A stretch of 64,000 bases of DNA from Tretioscincus oriximinensis (Eukaryota > Chordata > Lepidosauria > Squamata > Gymnophthalmidae): contig JAJVDF010000193.1 of the NCBI GenBank assembly GCA_022410635.1, positions 496,646 to 560,645 of the forward strand, written 5' to 3'. Of the stretch, positions 50,668-61,565 are shown one piece after another. The notes below the pieces were generated by a model. That model was not told where the DNA came from and made no database searches. It saw only the letters and a list, made by a program, of their open reading frames with translations. Made by a program: the position numbers and the translations under genes. Positions within the stretch are counted from its first letter, which is position 1, and every line of letters begins with the position of its first letter.

Positions 50668-51244
50668 ATTGGGTTAAGAATTTTAGAAACGATTTCCTAA
50701 ACGAAAAAAACCCTTAAAATGGTTGCAGGAATTTACCAGACACAGAGCATCCAAAGCACATCAGAGCATTAAAAAACTATCATTGAAAATGAGACCTTGC
50801 TAAGGAAAAACAATGCAAAATTTCAAACTTGTTTAGCCAACAATGTTTGTGGAGAATTTGCAAGAACTGTTTTGTTTTGTGGACTTACTCAAAACCACTT
50901 GCCTGTGTTTTCTTTATAACAATGAGCCTTCTGAATGGGGGGGGAAAGTTAATCCCAGTGTTGACAAGTATAATGAAACATAAAATGAGTGTTTATAGCC
51001 AGAAGGTATATTTTGAAGCTACACTACTTTCTCCCAAGGACACCATCTGCCATTGAACTGAAATCTACAGGCCTGTTCATCTGCGTATTGCTGTGGGGAA
51101 TTATAAAACGTTCTGGGTTGTCAGTGGTTGAAAGAAGAATGCAGCTGAGAATGTAACACTTTCTGGGCCATGGAAACAGATATCAGGCAGGCAAATACAG
51201 ATTTAGCTCAGTAAAATACCTTGGCATATAATCCCAACTTCTGT
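50668..51244. other. Unique DNA, no gene seen
   Basis: Short spacer between the young L2 and an old L2 piece. Nothing recognised. Confidence 0.4.
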
Positions 51245-51600
51245 GCAGTCAGATCTCAAGAAGAAGACCTTCTCACAGTTCTTTCTCTTTCAGAGATGCA
51301 AGGGTTAGGGATGTGCAGAAAGACCTTTGCTATGGTGGACCACACATTCTGGAATAGTCTTTCTCTTGAGGTTACCAAACACTTACTTTGTATAGATTTG
51401 GGTGCTTGATTGAAACTCACCTCTTCACTAAAGTCTTCAATTCTTTGCTCTGTTTTGGTTTTGTCCTTGCCAGGGAAGAAGGGACAGAACTTGCAGGATG
51501 TTATTTTAAATGTGTTTTAATAATTTGCACTTTTAATCATTTTTTTTTTGTTCATGGTCCTGAGACCTATGGTGAAAGACAGAATATAAATATTTTTAAT
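51245..51600 (+). mobile_element. Old L2 LINE 3' end
   Basis: GACCTTCTCACAGTTCTTTC, TTCTGGAATAGTCTTTCTCT and TCACCTCTTCACTAAAGTCT are worn versions of the L2 R-A-F-S-V, L-W-N-S-L-P and K-T-H-L-F blocks at 50400-50515. GGTCCTGAGACCTATGGTGA is the decayed 3' hairpin. No frame survives. Confidence 0.7.
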
Positions 51601-51902
51601 ACATAACTTCAAAAGCTATACATGGTGTAAGAGCTCATAATTATACACACTATATAAACTAATGAGATCAGATTGCTTTTAATTCACTGGAGATCTCTTA
51701 AACATTACAAAGAAAGTTACAATTAAATTTGAAATCCTCTCCACAGGATGTAGTGTTTTCCATAAGATGAGAAGACTGGAAAAAGCTTTGCGGTCTCAGC
51801 AAGTTAGGTTTATCAGTATGTAGCAGGCCTGATAGAAGGTTGATTTTCTCCAGCATTTGAATAATATGTCCTGATTTCCAGATTGCCACTCTGTTAGACT
51901 AA

Positions 51903-52060
51903 GGCCCTGTCCCCACTGAGCCTTATTCTAAGTTATATCTTGGTACAGAGCTTGGTTATCCACATGCCGAATGAGGCCTGCCATAGCCTGCACTAGCATG
52001 TAGATGGCACATTCCTATCCTGAGATATAGCCAAAAAGAAGGCTCAGTGGGGATAGGGCC
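51903..52060. mobile_element. PIF/Harbinger-type MITE with TAA duplication
   Basis: The termini GGCCCTGTCCCCACTGAGCC (left) and GGCTCAGTGGGGATAGGGCC (right) form an inverted repeat of about 20 bp with one or two mismatches. TAA lies directly outside both ends (51900-51902 and 52061-52063). The 158-bp element has no coding capacity and is the best-preserved copy of the family in the window. Confidence 0.85.
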
Positions 52061-53188
52061 TAAGTGAGTTACTGGGCCTATCAATCAGGGTATCTTTGAG
52101 GGCAAGGAAAAGTACACAAGGCTAAACATGAGATATATGTTCAAGCAGGTTTGTCTGCAGCAGGCGGGCTTGTTAGAGAGGTCCAAATTCCAGCACTTTA
52201 CAAAAATGACCACAAAGGGAGATTTGCAAGTGGAAACATCATACAAGCGCATCACTCCATAAATGTAAAGGAAAGACAAAGGTACTGCTCACTTGACTCC
52301 ATGTTTTCTTTTCCAGCAGCTTTACTGGCAGGATAAACTGGGCTGAACAGGCCTATTGCAGACATGATAACACAACCTGTTATAAGCTCAATTTGCACCC
52401 CNCTATTTAATCCACTTTAATTAACTTGATGTGGATTAGGTGTAGTCCCTTGGGAAGTACATTAAACAGTTTGTTCCACTTAATGTTGCAGACAGACACT
52501 CCCTGTGTGGGGTTCATTTCAGCACTGCTTCCAAGGGCATCTCCAGCATTCAGCATTTCTTTTTGAACAGCTGCCCCCTCACCCCCCCNAAAAAAAAATA
52601 GCTGAATTTTGGAGATGCAGTAACATTATTTCCACCCTGATGGTGTTGATCTGTCCTACTTACAAATATGCTGCTGTTAAGGTGTTTTTAGCAGTATTAT
52701 TAAACATGTAGAGCAGATAATGTGTTGTAGTACTATTCCCATGTAGACAATGTGGAATACTAAGCTTCATAAAATGCATTACTAACTCTGGGTAAAAAGA
52801 GCCATTGTCCTGATGTTGCTTGGACTTCCCACAAGAAACAGTAAGCACCTGCCTCTCCTTTGCCTTCCCACTATCTTTGGCAAACTCATATATTGAGAAC
52901 AGCATCGTAACCCCATTTGGACATATGCGGAGGGTTGAGGGGAATGAACTGTTTGTCAAATTTTAACTTACAAAGCTAAGGTGCAATGATGTCTGTCAAA
53001 ACGAAGGCAAGACATGATAGGGAAAAGTATCAAGTGCAAAGATTTTCCATGGGTCTTCATGGAGGAAAAGTCATAGGTAGCATCAACAGGGAGACATGCT
53101 TCAGCTGGGATTTGAGGTGAAGGCAGAAGTCAGGTGTGAACTGCTGCAGAGGATGAAAGTACATCTCATACTTCGTAGCAACCCTTGG
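52061..53188. other. Mostly unique DNA
   Basis: No gene recognised. The 99-codon minus frame at 52660-52959 has no known domain. Confidence 0.4.
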
Positions 53189-53206
53189 CTTTAGAACTGG
53201 GTTAAG

Positions 53207-53362
53207 TAGGCTGACCAGATGACCCTTTTTNGGGGGGAGGGTGAAAACCCATTTTTGGGGTGCCTCCTGATTTTTTCTGAGGAAAAAAATTTAAAAAACA
53301 AAAAAAATTGACCCCAAAACCGTGTTTTCAACCCCCCCAAAAAGGGTCATCTGGTTAGCCTA
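53207..53362. mobile_element. hAT MITE (TAGGCTGACC family) nested in a hAT element
   Basis: It runs from TAGGCTGACCAGATGACCCT to TCATCTGGTTAGCCTA. The 8-bp word GGGTTAAG stands directly on both sides, so the target duplication is 8 bp and the TA at each end belongs to the element. The interior is an imperfect hairpin with the same CTGAGGAAAA core as the 7694 copy. Confidence 0.8.
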
Positions 53363-53510
53363 GGGTTAAGGAACCTTTTTTTCCGCCAAGGGTCATTTGG
53401 ATATTTATAACATCATCAAGGTGCCATACCCCACACTCTGAGAACACACCCTACCCCACTCAGATCATGCCCCATCCTACTCAGGCCGTACACCCACCTC
53501 CATGCTTCAA

Positions 53511-53808
53511 ATGTCTCAGTTGGCTAAGTGCTGGTCTTTCATCTGAGAGATCGAGTTTCGAGGTCCCGTGTGGGTGAGTGTCTTTTGCTAGCCTGAAGCT
53601 CTTTCAGCTATTTGAAAGCAAGACTTGCAAGAAATTGAAACAGACTGCNATTAAATAAATGGGGACCACCACAACATGGTGGGGAAGATAGAATGTAAGC
53701 CTTCGGGGNAAAAGTAACCTTGTAAGCCACTTTGCGTCCCTTCAGGTGAGAAAAGTGGGGTATAAAAACCCAGTTCTTCTTCTTTTTCTTCTCCTTCTTC
53801 TTCCCAGA
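53511..53808 (+). mobile_element. tRNA-derived SINE nested in a hAT element
   Basis: The head TCTCAGTTGGCTAAGTGCTG and the region GAGATCGAGTTTCGAGGTCC are followed by GAAAGCAAGACTTGCAAGAA, GGGACCACCACAACATGGTG, GATAGAATGTAAGCCTTCGG and the 3' hairpin with GTGGGGTATAAAAACCCAGT and a CTTCTTC tail. The leader seen at 3364 is absent. Confidence 0.85.
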
Positions 53809-54435
53809 CCCACAAAATTGCAGACTTTTCAATGCCCCCCATCCCTCTTTTCTAGGCCTTCCTCCTCCTTCTTTTTGTATTTCCTTTCATGTTTTAACAA
53901 TGCAAGAATCCATTATTTAACCAGGGGAGTCTAATGGTTCCTCAGGGAGCATGTCAATTGCCAGACCAAATGGTTCCTTGCAGAGCAGACCACAGGCTGG
54001 ACCAAATGGTTCTGTGGCTCACATTTGGTAGCAGGACCTAGGTTCTCCACCCCTGCTTTAGAAGAATAATACTGCTTTGCAAAACAAGGGGCCTCAGAAG
54101 GCAGCCTAAAGTGGCCTAGTTATAAATTTGTGAAGGAGTAGGTACTTGAAATCAAGGATAGGTAGCTGACCAGTCCATAGGACATCTCAAAATGGTGCCT
54201 TTGCAAGAATCAAAAGCCCCTAAATTGACTCTTAGCATGTCCCACTGCTATAAAAAATATTCCTGCATATCGGCCCATAGATATTATTTGTTCTAATTAT
54301 TCCTTCATCTCTTGCTTTGTTCTACCCTAGGAAGGCCTATGAGCCTTTTACAATTTAATAGTCATAGAGATAATACTATTTGTAGAAAATGCAGTCCATT
54401 CCTCCCTCATCCCACCTAATCTGAGACAGAATAAG

Positions 54436-54649
54436 GCCCTGTTTGCACAANTTTAGTCATCTGTTTTTAGGGAGCTCATTAAATGGGAATAGTGCTAATC
54501 CCAAAAGAACACCCTAAAATGTATAAGTTGTTCCACTTTTAATANGAATCAGATGGCTTAATGCAAACATGTGCAGCTGCAACTAATCTGCATTAAGATA
54601 ATCCATATTAACTAAAGTATTTTAAGATAGGTATGTGGGAAAGAGACCT
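54436..54649. mobile_element. Possible old Harbinger-type element
   Basis: TAAGGCCCTGTTTGCAC at 54433 resembles the start of the Harbinger MITEs, and GAGACCTAA near 54644-54652 could be the worn right end with its TAA flank. The interior does not match the other copies. Confidence 0.3.
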
Positions 54650-54886
54650 AAAGTCCAAGAATAAACAACCCATTATATGCCGAGATGGTTTTCTACTATT
54701 ACAGAACAAGGTTTTTAGCATTCAGATCCCATTCCAGATCTGCTTATTTGCTATTTCAAAAAACATTCTAGAGCAAACCAGAGACACTGAAGAATGTCAA
54801 CCAATGTATGTAATCTTTATGGCTTCCAGGCTGGCCATCTATGAAGCAGGTCTATGTCCAGTGGCCAAATGGGTTCCAATGATATA

Positions 54887-55074
54887 TTAGACCACAAGAC
54901 TACACATTCCATTTTTTNGGGGGGTGAAAACCCATTTTTGGGGTACCTCTAGGTTTTTTCTGAGGAAAAAAAATTAAGTAACAAAAACAATTTTTTAAAA
55001 AAATTTCCTCAGAAAAAACTGGAAGGCACCCCAAAACTGGATTTTTTTTNAAAAAGGGTAATCTGGTCAGCCTA
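54887..55074. mobile_element. hAT MITE (TAGGCTGACC family), left end worn
   Basis: The right end AATCTGGTCAGCCTA and the inner inverted repeat TTTTTTCTGAGGAAAAAAAA / TTTCCTCAGAAAAAA match the 7694 copy. The left end is degraded (TTAGACCACAAGACTA), and no target duplication is visible. Confidence 0.65.
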
Positions 55075-56110
55075 ATAGGGTGCTAGATCAGGCCATGTTT
55101 CATTCAATGTGAAATACCTGTCTGAAGATTCATGTGAGAGTATGAATAACAGATCCCTATTTCAGGATAAAAGCCAGAATTGAGTACAAAATCCTTTTTC
55201 AAAATCAGTAACCCTTTTTTTTTAAAAAAAAGTGGTATTGGACCTTTTGAAATTAATTTCCTTTTTCTTCATCACCTCTGAAAAATTATAGATTTTTACA
55301 TTTATTTATTACTGAAATTCTATGCAAAGTCAGTAATTTTGTGCTCAGAGGAAGTTTTCAATATTATTTATTGATATTTTCTTTGTATCAGAGATCACAG
55401 AAACGATGTTTTTCACTACTGTTTTCGTTAAGATAGTGACAGCTGTATAACATACAAAGGGTTACATAAATGTAACTGATCTGTCATCTCAAGATGGCTG
55501 CCTTGAGTCCACAGAAAGCTCTGGGAATGTCAGTGTTGTACCCTGGGGAGTTTCCAGTTACAGAGTTGTAAAGCAGAACTGGATACATTCAGCACAATGT
55601 AGATCTGTTCTGTTTACCTAAACCTAATTTGAATGCAAAATCATTTCTCATCATGTTAGCAGTGTGATAGGCTGAGAGGCTGTTGTCAGGGTTACAAGCA
55701 AAGACAGAATCTACTTATATTTGCTAAAAACGAAAAAGAAACAAAATACCCACCCAACTTCCTGAGATTCTTGAATTTCACTCCTTCCTACGAGGCAATA
55801 TTTAATGACTGTAGGGATATGTTTCAAATTGCAAAGACAGTGCATAGTAAATCATAGATGTAAGACTGAGGAGAACTTTCATTGAGTAGAATGTTTGTTT
55901 GATTCCTGATGCCTCACATTTCTGAAAAAAACCAGCATTTTTTACCCAGGAAAAAGTGGGCCATTTGCATAATTTGCAAAACACACTCACATCACAGAAA
56001 ATGATTTTTCTTGGAACAAAATTTAAATAGAGAATACAGGACACACTTAATTTTTATACCATGTCTACAGTAATACTTACATATCTGCACCTAGCTGATT
56101 TATTTATTAA
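55075..56110. other. Unique DNA, no gene seen
   Basis: AT-rich, short frames only, nothing recognised. Confidence 0.4.
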
Positions 56111-56417
56111 AAGCTGATGTATTTATTTATTATTTATTTATACTTATATCCCGCCCTATACCCAAAGGTCTCAGGACTGCCAACGATATGGGGCAAACAT
56201 AGCTTTTGTTGCTTTCTCCACAACAGACACCTTGTGAAGTAGGCAGGGCTGAGAGAGTTCTAAAGAACTATGATTGGCCCAAGATTCCTAGCTGGCTTCC
56301 TGGAGGAGTGTTGAATCAAACCAGGAGACTACCATACACCACTACCATAGTGACACCACTACCATAGTGACTACCATACAATAACCACTACACCAAACTG
56401 GCTCTCAAACTGATGTA
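56111..56417 (-). mobile_element. Squamate-type tRNA SINE with target duplication
   Basis: On the minus strand: a tRNA-like head near 56380-56405 (GTGTAGTGGTTATTGTATGG), a B-box-like GGTTTGATTC, then a GCCAATCATAG region, GGTGTCTGTTGTGGAGAAAG and an L2-type 3' end (GGGCGGGATATAAGTATAAA) with an (AAAT)n tail. A near-perfect 11-bp repeat, AARCTGATGTA, flanks it (56111-56121 and 56407-56417). Within the head, CACTACCATAGTGA repeats in tandem. Confidence 0.8.
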
Positions 56418-56474
56418 CATTGTTATTCATAGACAGTCCTGGGAAATTTCAAAGAAATAGCTATGTTAATCCAG

Positions 56475-56665
56475 AGCTAACCTAGTGTAGTGGGAAGAGT
56501 GTCTGACACTTCTCTAGAAGTCTCTTGGTTCAATTCTGCACTCCCACCCAATAGAGCTGAGTGACCTTGGACAAATCACAATTCTTCAGAGCTCTCTCAA
56601 ACCCACCTACTTTACAAGGTGTGAAGTGAAGAGCAAAAAGTTCCATCACAAGAGCTTATGTTTTC
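56475..56665 (+). mobile_element. Squamate-type tRNA SINE, 3'-truncated
   Basis: TAGTGTAGTGGGAAGAGTGT, GGTTCAATTCTGCACTCCCA, GAGTGACCTTGGACAAATCA and CAAACCCACCTACTTTACAA follow the order of the 34953 copy. The 3' hairpin is missing. Confidence 0.7.
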
Positions 56666-56823
56666 TCAAAACATCAACCTAGCTATAGTATGTAGTGTAT
56701 GCATAGTGGAATATCTGAGTAAGAGACTGGGAGAGGATGCTAAAATGGCATTTCATCATAGGTTTCTGGCAAACCTCATCAAAGTGATTCTCTAACAGAC
56801 AGCTCAGTATTCCAATGCAGTAT

Positions 56824-56880
56824 GGAAACCGCTTTGAGTCCCTTTGAAAAGTGGGGTATAAGAACCCAGTTCTTCTTTTT
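56824..56880 (+). mobile_element. SINE 3' end fragment
   Basis: AAACCGCTTTGAGTCCCTTT, then GAAAAGTGGGGTATAAGAAC and CCAGTTCTTCTTTTT: only the LINE-like tail of the first SINE family. The frame that starts here and runs into the CR1 is accidental. Confidence 0.75.
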
Positions 56881-56884
56881 AGTG

Positions 56885-57726
56885 GTATGTCAGAGAAAGT
56901 TGGAACACTGAAGCTTTCTGTGACCGAGCAGGAAAAGGATCTTGGGGTGTTGGTGGACAATTCAATGAAAATGTCAACCCAGTGTGCAGCAGCAGCAAAA
57001 AAGGCAAATTCCATGTTGGGGATAATTAGGAAAGGAATCGAAAACAAGTCAGCAAATATTGTTTTGCCTCTTTATAAATCTGTGGTGAGGCCACATTTGG
57101 AATACTGTGTTCAATTCTGGTCACCACATCTCAAGAGGGATATTTTGGAACTGGAAACGGTGCAGAAGAGGGAAACAAAAATGATCAAGGGTCTGGAGCA
57201 CCTCCCTTACGAAGCAAGACTGCAACATCTGGGCCTCTTCAGCCTGGAAAGGAGACGTTTGAGGGGTGATCTGATTGAAGTGTACAAAATCATGCATGGG
57301 ATCGACAGGGTGAATAGAGAAAAAATGTTTTCTCTATCACACTACACAAGGACCAGAGGGCACTCCTTAAAACTGTTGGGTAGAAAAGTAAGAACAGACA
57401 AAGGAAAGTATTTTTTTCACCCAGAGGGTCATTGGCCTGTGGAATTTACTTCCTGAAGAGGTAGTGGTAGCTAACAGCTTGGATAGTTTCAAGACAGGAC
57501 TAGACAGGTTTATGGACACCAAGGGTATAAATGGGTACTAGGATGGATGTCTGGATGTTACTTCTGGGGTGGAGCAACAGGCAAGACTCTTGAAATACCA
57601 TTTGCTTATTTTGCTTTCCTCTGTTCGGACTGCCCAGGTGCATCTGGTGGGCCTCTGTGTGACACAGAATGCTGGACTTGATGGGCTGTGGCCTGATCCA
57701 GTATGGCCCTTCTTATGTTCTTATGA
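56885..57726 (+). mobile_element. 5'-truncated CR1 LINE with ORF2 C-terminal frame
   Basis: From about 56890 the frame encodes KDLGVLVDNSMKMSTQCAAA, LPLYKSVVRPHLEYCVQFW, MIKGLEHLPYEARLQHLGLF and RRRLRGDLIEVYKIMHGID, the usual CR1 ORF2 C-terminus after the reverse-transcriptase core. It shifts frame near 57420-57440 and the W-N-L-L-P-E-E block is in another frame. The 3' UTR ends with GATGGGCTGTGGCCTGATCC and TTCTTATGTTCTTATGA, the CR1 terminal octamer-like repeat. The catalytic RT region and endonuclease are absent. Confidence 0.9.
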
Positions 57727-60056
57727 AGATTAAAGAGCTAGAAGTTCCTAGCCTTCAAGTGTTGGGCCAAGTTTTTGAACCCAACTCTACTCAAGGCTAA
57801 TTCAGTGCTGTATGGAACAGATTACTACCGCAGTACAGACCAACACAGTCTCCAAGCCATGCAGAAACAGACTAATACAGCAGCATGCCTATTTTCACTG
57901 CTGCTTCAATACCGAAACATTCATCAGAAATGCTTGAGTCTCATTTCTAAAGAGTCTGACACCACTGGTGTTTCCTGACTTCTTCCTGTATTACATGACA
58001 TCCATGTGTCATATATTAATATTAGGTATGTTTGGATTTTGTGCGTTTTTATCACCTGATAGAAAAATGGCAAGACGTGCAAGTGCAAGATCTTACAGAA
58101 AGCTTTGAAGATCGTAACTGTGTGACCAGCAGCTGTGCTTTACTGACATCTTGGTCTTGGATTAGGAAAGACCTTTTGCCATCCTAAGCTCTCTGCTTGC
58201 TCCCAGTTGCTTTTGCATTAGTTAACGTTTGTGCTTCCTAGTTAGGCTAATTGTGGCATGCGAGCAGCAGGCTGCATAGATGTCAGATGTCAAGCTCTAT
58301 CTGATGAAGAGGTCCCTGCCTCGGGCTGTTTATATATGACCTACCAGGATTTCCTGACTGCATGATGAAATAATTAGGGGGCCCTTATGTGAGGAATAAT
58401 GTTGGCAATGGCTTGCAAAAGCGTCCCCATTCTGTTTTTTTAAATAATTCTTAAGCATTTTCTTTATCTCCTGCATCATCTACCATGACTTTTTACATAC
58501 CTCCTACTTATATTTAAATATATTTTAAGCATTTCATGAAGCTGCTTAGAAAAGCTCCATAAAGTTTTGCAAGTATTTTTCTTTGATTCTCGTATTACAA
58601 AGTGGGACTAATAGCATAAGCAAACAGGAGAAGAAATGAAGTTATTGGGTGGGAGTGCATGTTTTATAAGAACTTTGCCTTTTGCTTTGTAAAGCTCGTT
58701 TGAAAGAATATGTAAATAATGGGGCCACGAACCTCCTGCCCCTCTCATTTACACACATTTCTATAAAGATAAAATTCAGGAATAAAATGTTGTGTATAAG
58801 AAAACAGATATTCCTATTTCCCTTAATGATCCACTATCATGCGGACGTACAAACGGGCATTTTAAAATTCATACATTTGTTCTGTTGAAGTCAGAAAATG
58901 GTTGGAAAAAAATGTGTGTGGTATTTTAAAGAAATAGCTATTGCCCACCAAATACTGTTTGCCAGTCTCCAGTTATTTTATTGTATCTGCTGATCTGAAA
59001 CATCAGTCCCCAAACCCCCACATATTTGGAAGAGGTATTTTCCACAGCACAGAATAAAACAATGGTAATTTAACATTACAATTGGCAGGATAAATAATGG
59101 AAAATATATGATGAGTCAAAACTAGAAGTAAACATAGTAGATTGAATTAAGCAACACCAAAAGGAACTAAAATTAAAAACTTCTATCACCAGCACAACTA
59201 AATAGAAATACAGCCCTACTCTTAGAAAAGGGAGTTCTGTGTAAAACAGTGGTCCAGAATTAAGACTGACTAGATTTCCTGAGGCCCAAACTGGGGTAAT
59301 TAATATTTATGAATATGCAAATCACCCATCAATATGCATATCCCTCTGAAATCCCAGCTTCAGAAATCCACAAAACATGCAGAATTTTCAAAGTGCGTGA
59401 GAAATTTGCATTTTTTTAAAAAANTTTACTGTAGGGAGGGTGCCTTCAGGAACTGCCCCAGTTGCCAAACCCCCCAATGGGGATGCAGTGATTTTTATTT
59501 TTTTTTAAATAAAAAATATTAAAAAAAACACCAACATTTAATTTNAAAAAAAATACTTTCTTTTTCCTCAGCAAAAAAGGGGGAAATCAGCCCCTGCCCC
59601 GGGAGGGCACGGTAGACACCCCAAAACTGGGTTCTCCCCAGACAGCTCCATGGTCTATAGAATTTTTGAAATGGAAGCCATTTTTCATTTGGCTTTAATG
59701 GCAAGGCTGTGGGTCCAGCATGAGAGGAAACCATTTTCACTTTGGTCTAATGTGTTAGTTGGAATGGCCACATGGAGTCAAGAGCAACAGCATATTTTTA
59801 ATAGATAGACACTAAGCTATTCTTCAGACACACTGCATTGGCAAAAGTATTTGCTTACCCACTCACACAAGTGAATGTAGTTATCACCAAATACTTTTGG
59901 CGATATAATGTAAGTTTGGTCCAAGTACTTGAGTGTTAAAGTTATAATACTTAGTGATACATTTTATTTTAAAAAAACTGTCATGCAAGGTACTTGATAC
60001 GTGATCTTAGCTATTTCTTGCACTTGTGGAGGTTTTAGGAGTGTCACACTAAAATG
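57727..60056. other. Mostly unique DNA with one repeat-free block and a MITE
   Basis: No gene recognised. The block 58190-58560 is free of visible repeats and could be conserved non-coding DNA (weak inference). The MITE at 59261 is listed separately. Confidence 0.35.
59261..59655. mobile_element. Diverged hAT MITE related to 63353
   Basis: The left end TAAGACTGACTAGATTTCCT continues with CCCAAACTGGGGTAATTAAT and ATGCAAATCA. The same order appears in reverse complement at the right end of 63353-63616. The right boundary is uncertain, and no clear 8-bp duplication was found. It contains A/T runs and three inverted words around CCTCAGCAAAAAAGGGGG. Confidence 0.5.
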
Positions 60057-60146
60057 AAGAAGTCTGAAGAAGTAGACGTGTCTACGAAAGCTTATGCCAC
60101 CCACTTTTCTCAAGTTAGTCTCAAAGTGCTGCTAGCTCCGTGCTGG
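60057..60146. mobile_element. Foldback family, single-arm copy 3
   Basis: The 90-bp copy reads CTGAAGAAGTAGACGTGTCT, CGAAAGCTTATGCCACCCAC, CAAGTTAGTCTCAAAGTGCT, GCTAGCTCC, GTGCTGG. It is one arm of the foldback element without its partner. An 11-bp direct repeat ACACTAAAATG flanks it (60046-60056 and 60147-60157). Confidence 0.8.
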
Positions 60147-60295
60147 ACACTAAAATGGTTTCCTACTTGTTGGCAAGACTAGCTTTAAAAGGAACTGCAT
60201 CGCTGATAATCTGTTGAGGTTAAGTAAATGCATGTAAGATCACAGTCTTGAAAGAGACATATTAAGCAAAGCACAACAAAAATATAAAAGATTTT

Positions 60296-60534
60296 TCAGA
60301 GAAATAGCNGTGTTAGTCTAGCAGAAAGTCCAGCAAAGGAGCTAGCAGCACTTTGAGACTAACTTGAGAAAAGTGGTTGGCATAAGCTTTCGTAGACAGG
60401 TCTACTTCTTCAGATGCTGCACGACAGTGTATCGCAAACCAACTGATCGATACACCTATTTACATGCCTCTAGTTTCCATCCAGCATCTGAAGAAGTAGA
60501 CCTGTCTACGAAAGCTTATGCCAACCACTTTTCT
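60296..60534. mobile_element. Foldback element, copy 2
   Basis: The left arm starts TCAGAGAAATAGC and runs to TCTTCAGATGCTG (about 60419). A 60-bp loop follows, with a small inverted repeat GTGTATCG ... CGATACAC. The right arm runs from CAGCATCTGAAGAAGTAGAC to CCAACCACTTTTCT and is shorter. A perfect 13-bp repeat TATAAAAGATTTT flanks it (60283-60295 and 60535-60547). The arms pair with each other better than with copies 1 and 3 (AGTGGTTGG in both arms), so they have stayed matched within the copy. Confidence 0.8.
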
Positions 60535-60547
60535 TATAAAAGATTTT

Positions 60548-61344
60548 GAAATCCTTTCCGTATTTAATTGTTATCGATAATCCTGTAAAGCTAGTTGGTA
60601 TTTTTTGACCTGAAGGGGGGCAGTCTTGAGGCCTCCCAATGAGTTTGTGATTCAACCCCAACTTGAACACAATGTTAACTGTTGCTTATAAATGGTCTGA
60701 GGCAGAAATACAAACCATGCAATAAATGTTCCAAAGCCATAGAATTGGTAAGCTATTTCTCTTTCTTCTACCATGTGATGGGTTTGTCTATTTACCACAG
60801 TTCTAGGTGAGAGATGCAGATAGAGCAAAACAGCATCACAAGTCACATCTTACACATTATGATGCGAGCCATTATGAGGAAAAGAAGATGGATATGCATT
60901 AAATATAATTGATTCCATGTCCTTCTAAATATTCTACCAAGTTAAGATGAATAGAAACCAAGCAGATATGGAACACCAGAGATACACAACAGGACTACAA
61001 AATTAATCCTATAATTTTCATGGATTAATCCAAACTTCAGATTTAGCTTGGCTGAGGGTTTCTAGGTCTCATATTAAGTGCAACTTGATTGTGTTTGATT
61101 TTCAAACATTTTGCTCAATAAAACAATTTTTAACCACTCCCAAACATTACCTTTAATAAAACAGTATAAAGGGGTTATTTTTCTGTTCCTCCTCCTCTCC
61201 AGTATGCACCATGGTGTGACATTGTTCACAAAACAAAATAGCGTATTATCTTTAAATGTGTGATCTTTATAAAAGATCGTCCCCTCTGCGAACACAGAAT
61301 AAAATCTGCATCAAACCATTTAAAAAATAAGTGGTGGAGGAGGA
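60548..61344. other. Unique DNA, no gene seen
   Basis: No repeat, RNA gene or convincing frame recognised. Confidence 0.4.
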
Positions 61345-61565
61345 AGTGAAGGGGAAGGAGAGTCAGTTTTTATATTCCACTTTTTCAACCCAAAAGGAAT
61401 TGTAGTGGCTTACCCAACCTTCTGTTTTTCTCTTCACAACAGACACCTTGTGAAGTAGGTGGGACTGGGAGCTCAGCCTAAGGCCACCCAGCTGGCTTTT
61501 GTGCAGGCGTGCAGAATTGAACCAGGAGATTTCTAACCGCTACATCAGACTTGCTAGCTAGTTTT
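61345..61565 (-). mobile_element. Squamate-type tRNA SINE
   Basis: On the minus strand: a head near 61540-61560, a B-box-like GGTTCAATTC, the GCCTTAGGCTGAGC region, CACCTACTTCACAAGGTGTC and TGTTGTGAAGAGAAAAACAG. The worn 3' end CCACTACAATTCCTTTTGGG is near 61390-61405. It is older than the 34953 copy. Confidence 0.7.

Larger units (their letters stand above)
53189..54063. mobile_element. hAT element with two nested insertions
   Basis: An 8-bp direct repeat CTTTAGAA lies at 53189-53196 and 54056-54063. The element between starts CTGGGTTAAG and ends GGTTCTCCACCCCTG, whose reverse complement CAGGGGTGGAGAACC matches the left end (TAGGGTTAAGGAACC as resumed at 53361). Inside are a hAT MITE (53209-53360) and a SINE (about 53511-53808), leaving about 400 bp of original element with GCCAAGGGTCATTTGGATAT and the repeated GACCAAATGGTTC-type words. 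No transposase is left. Confidence 0.75.
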
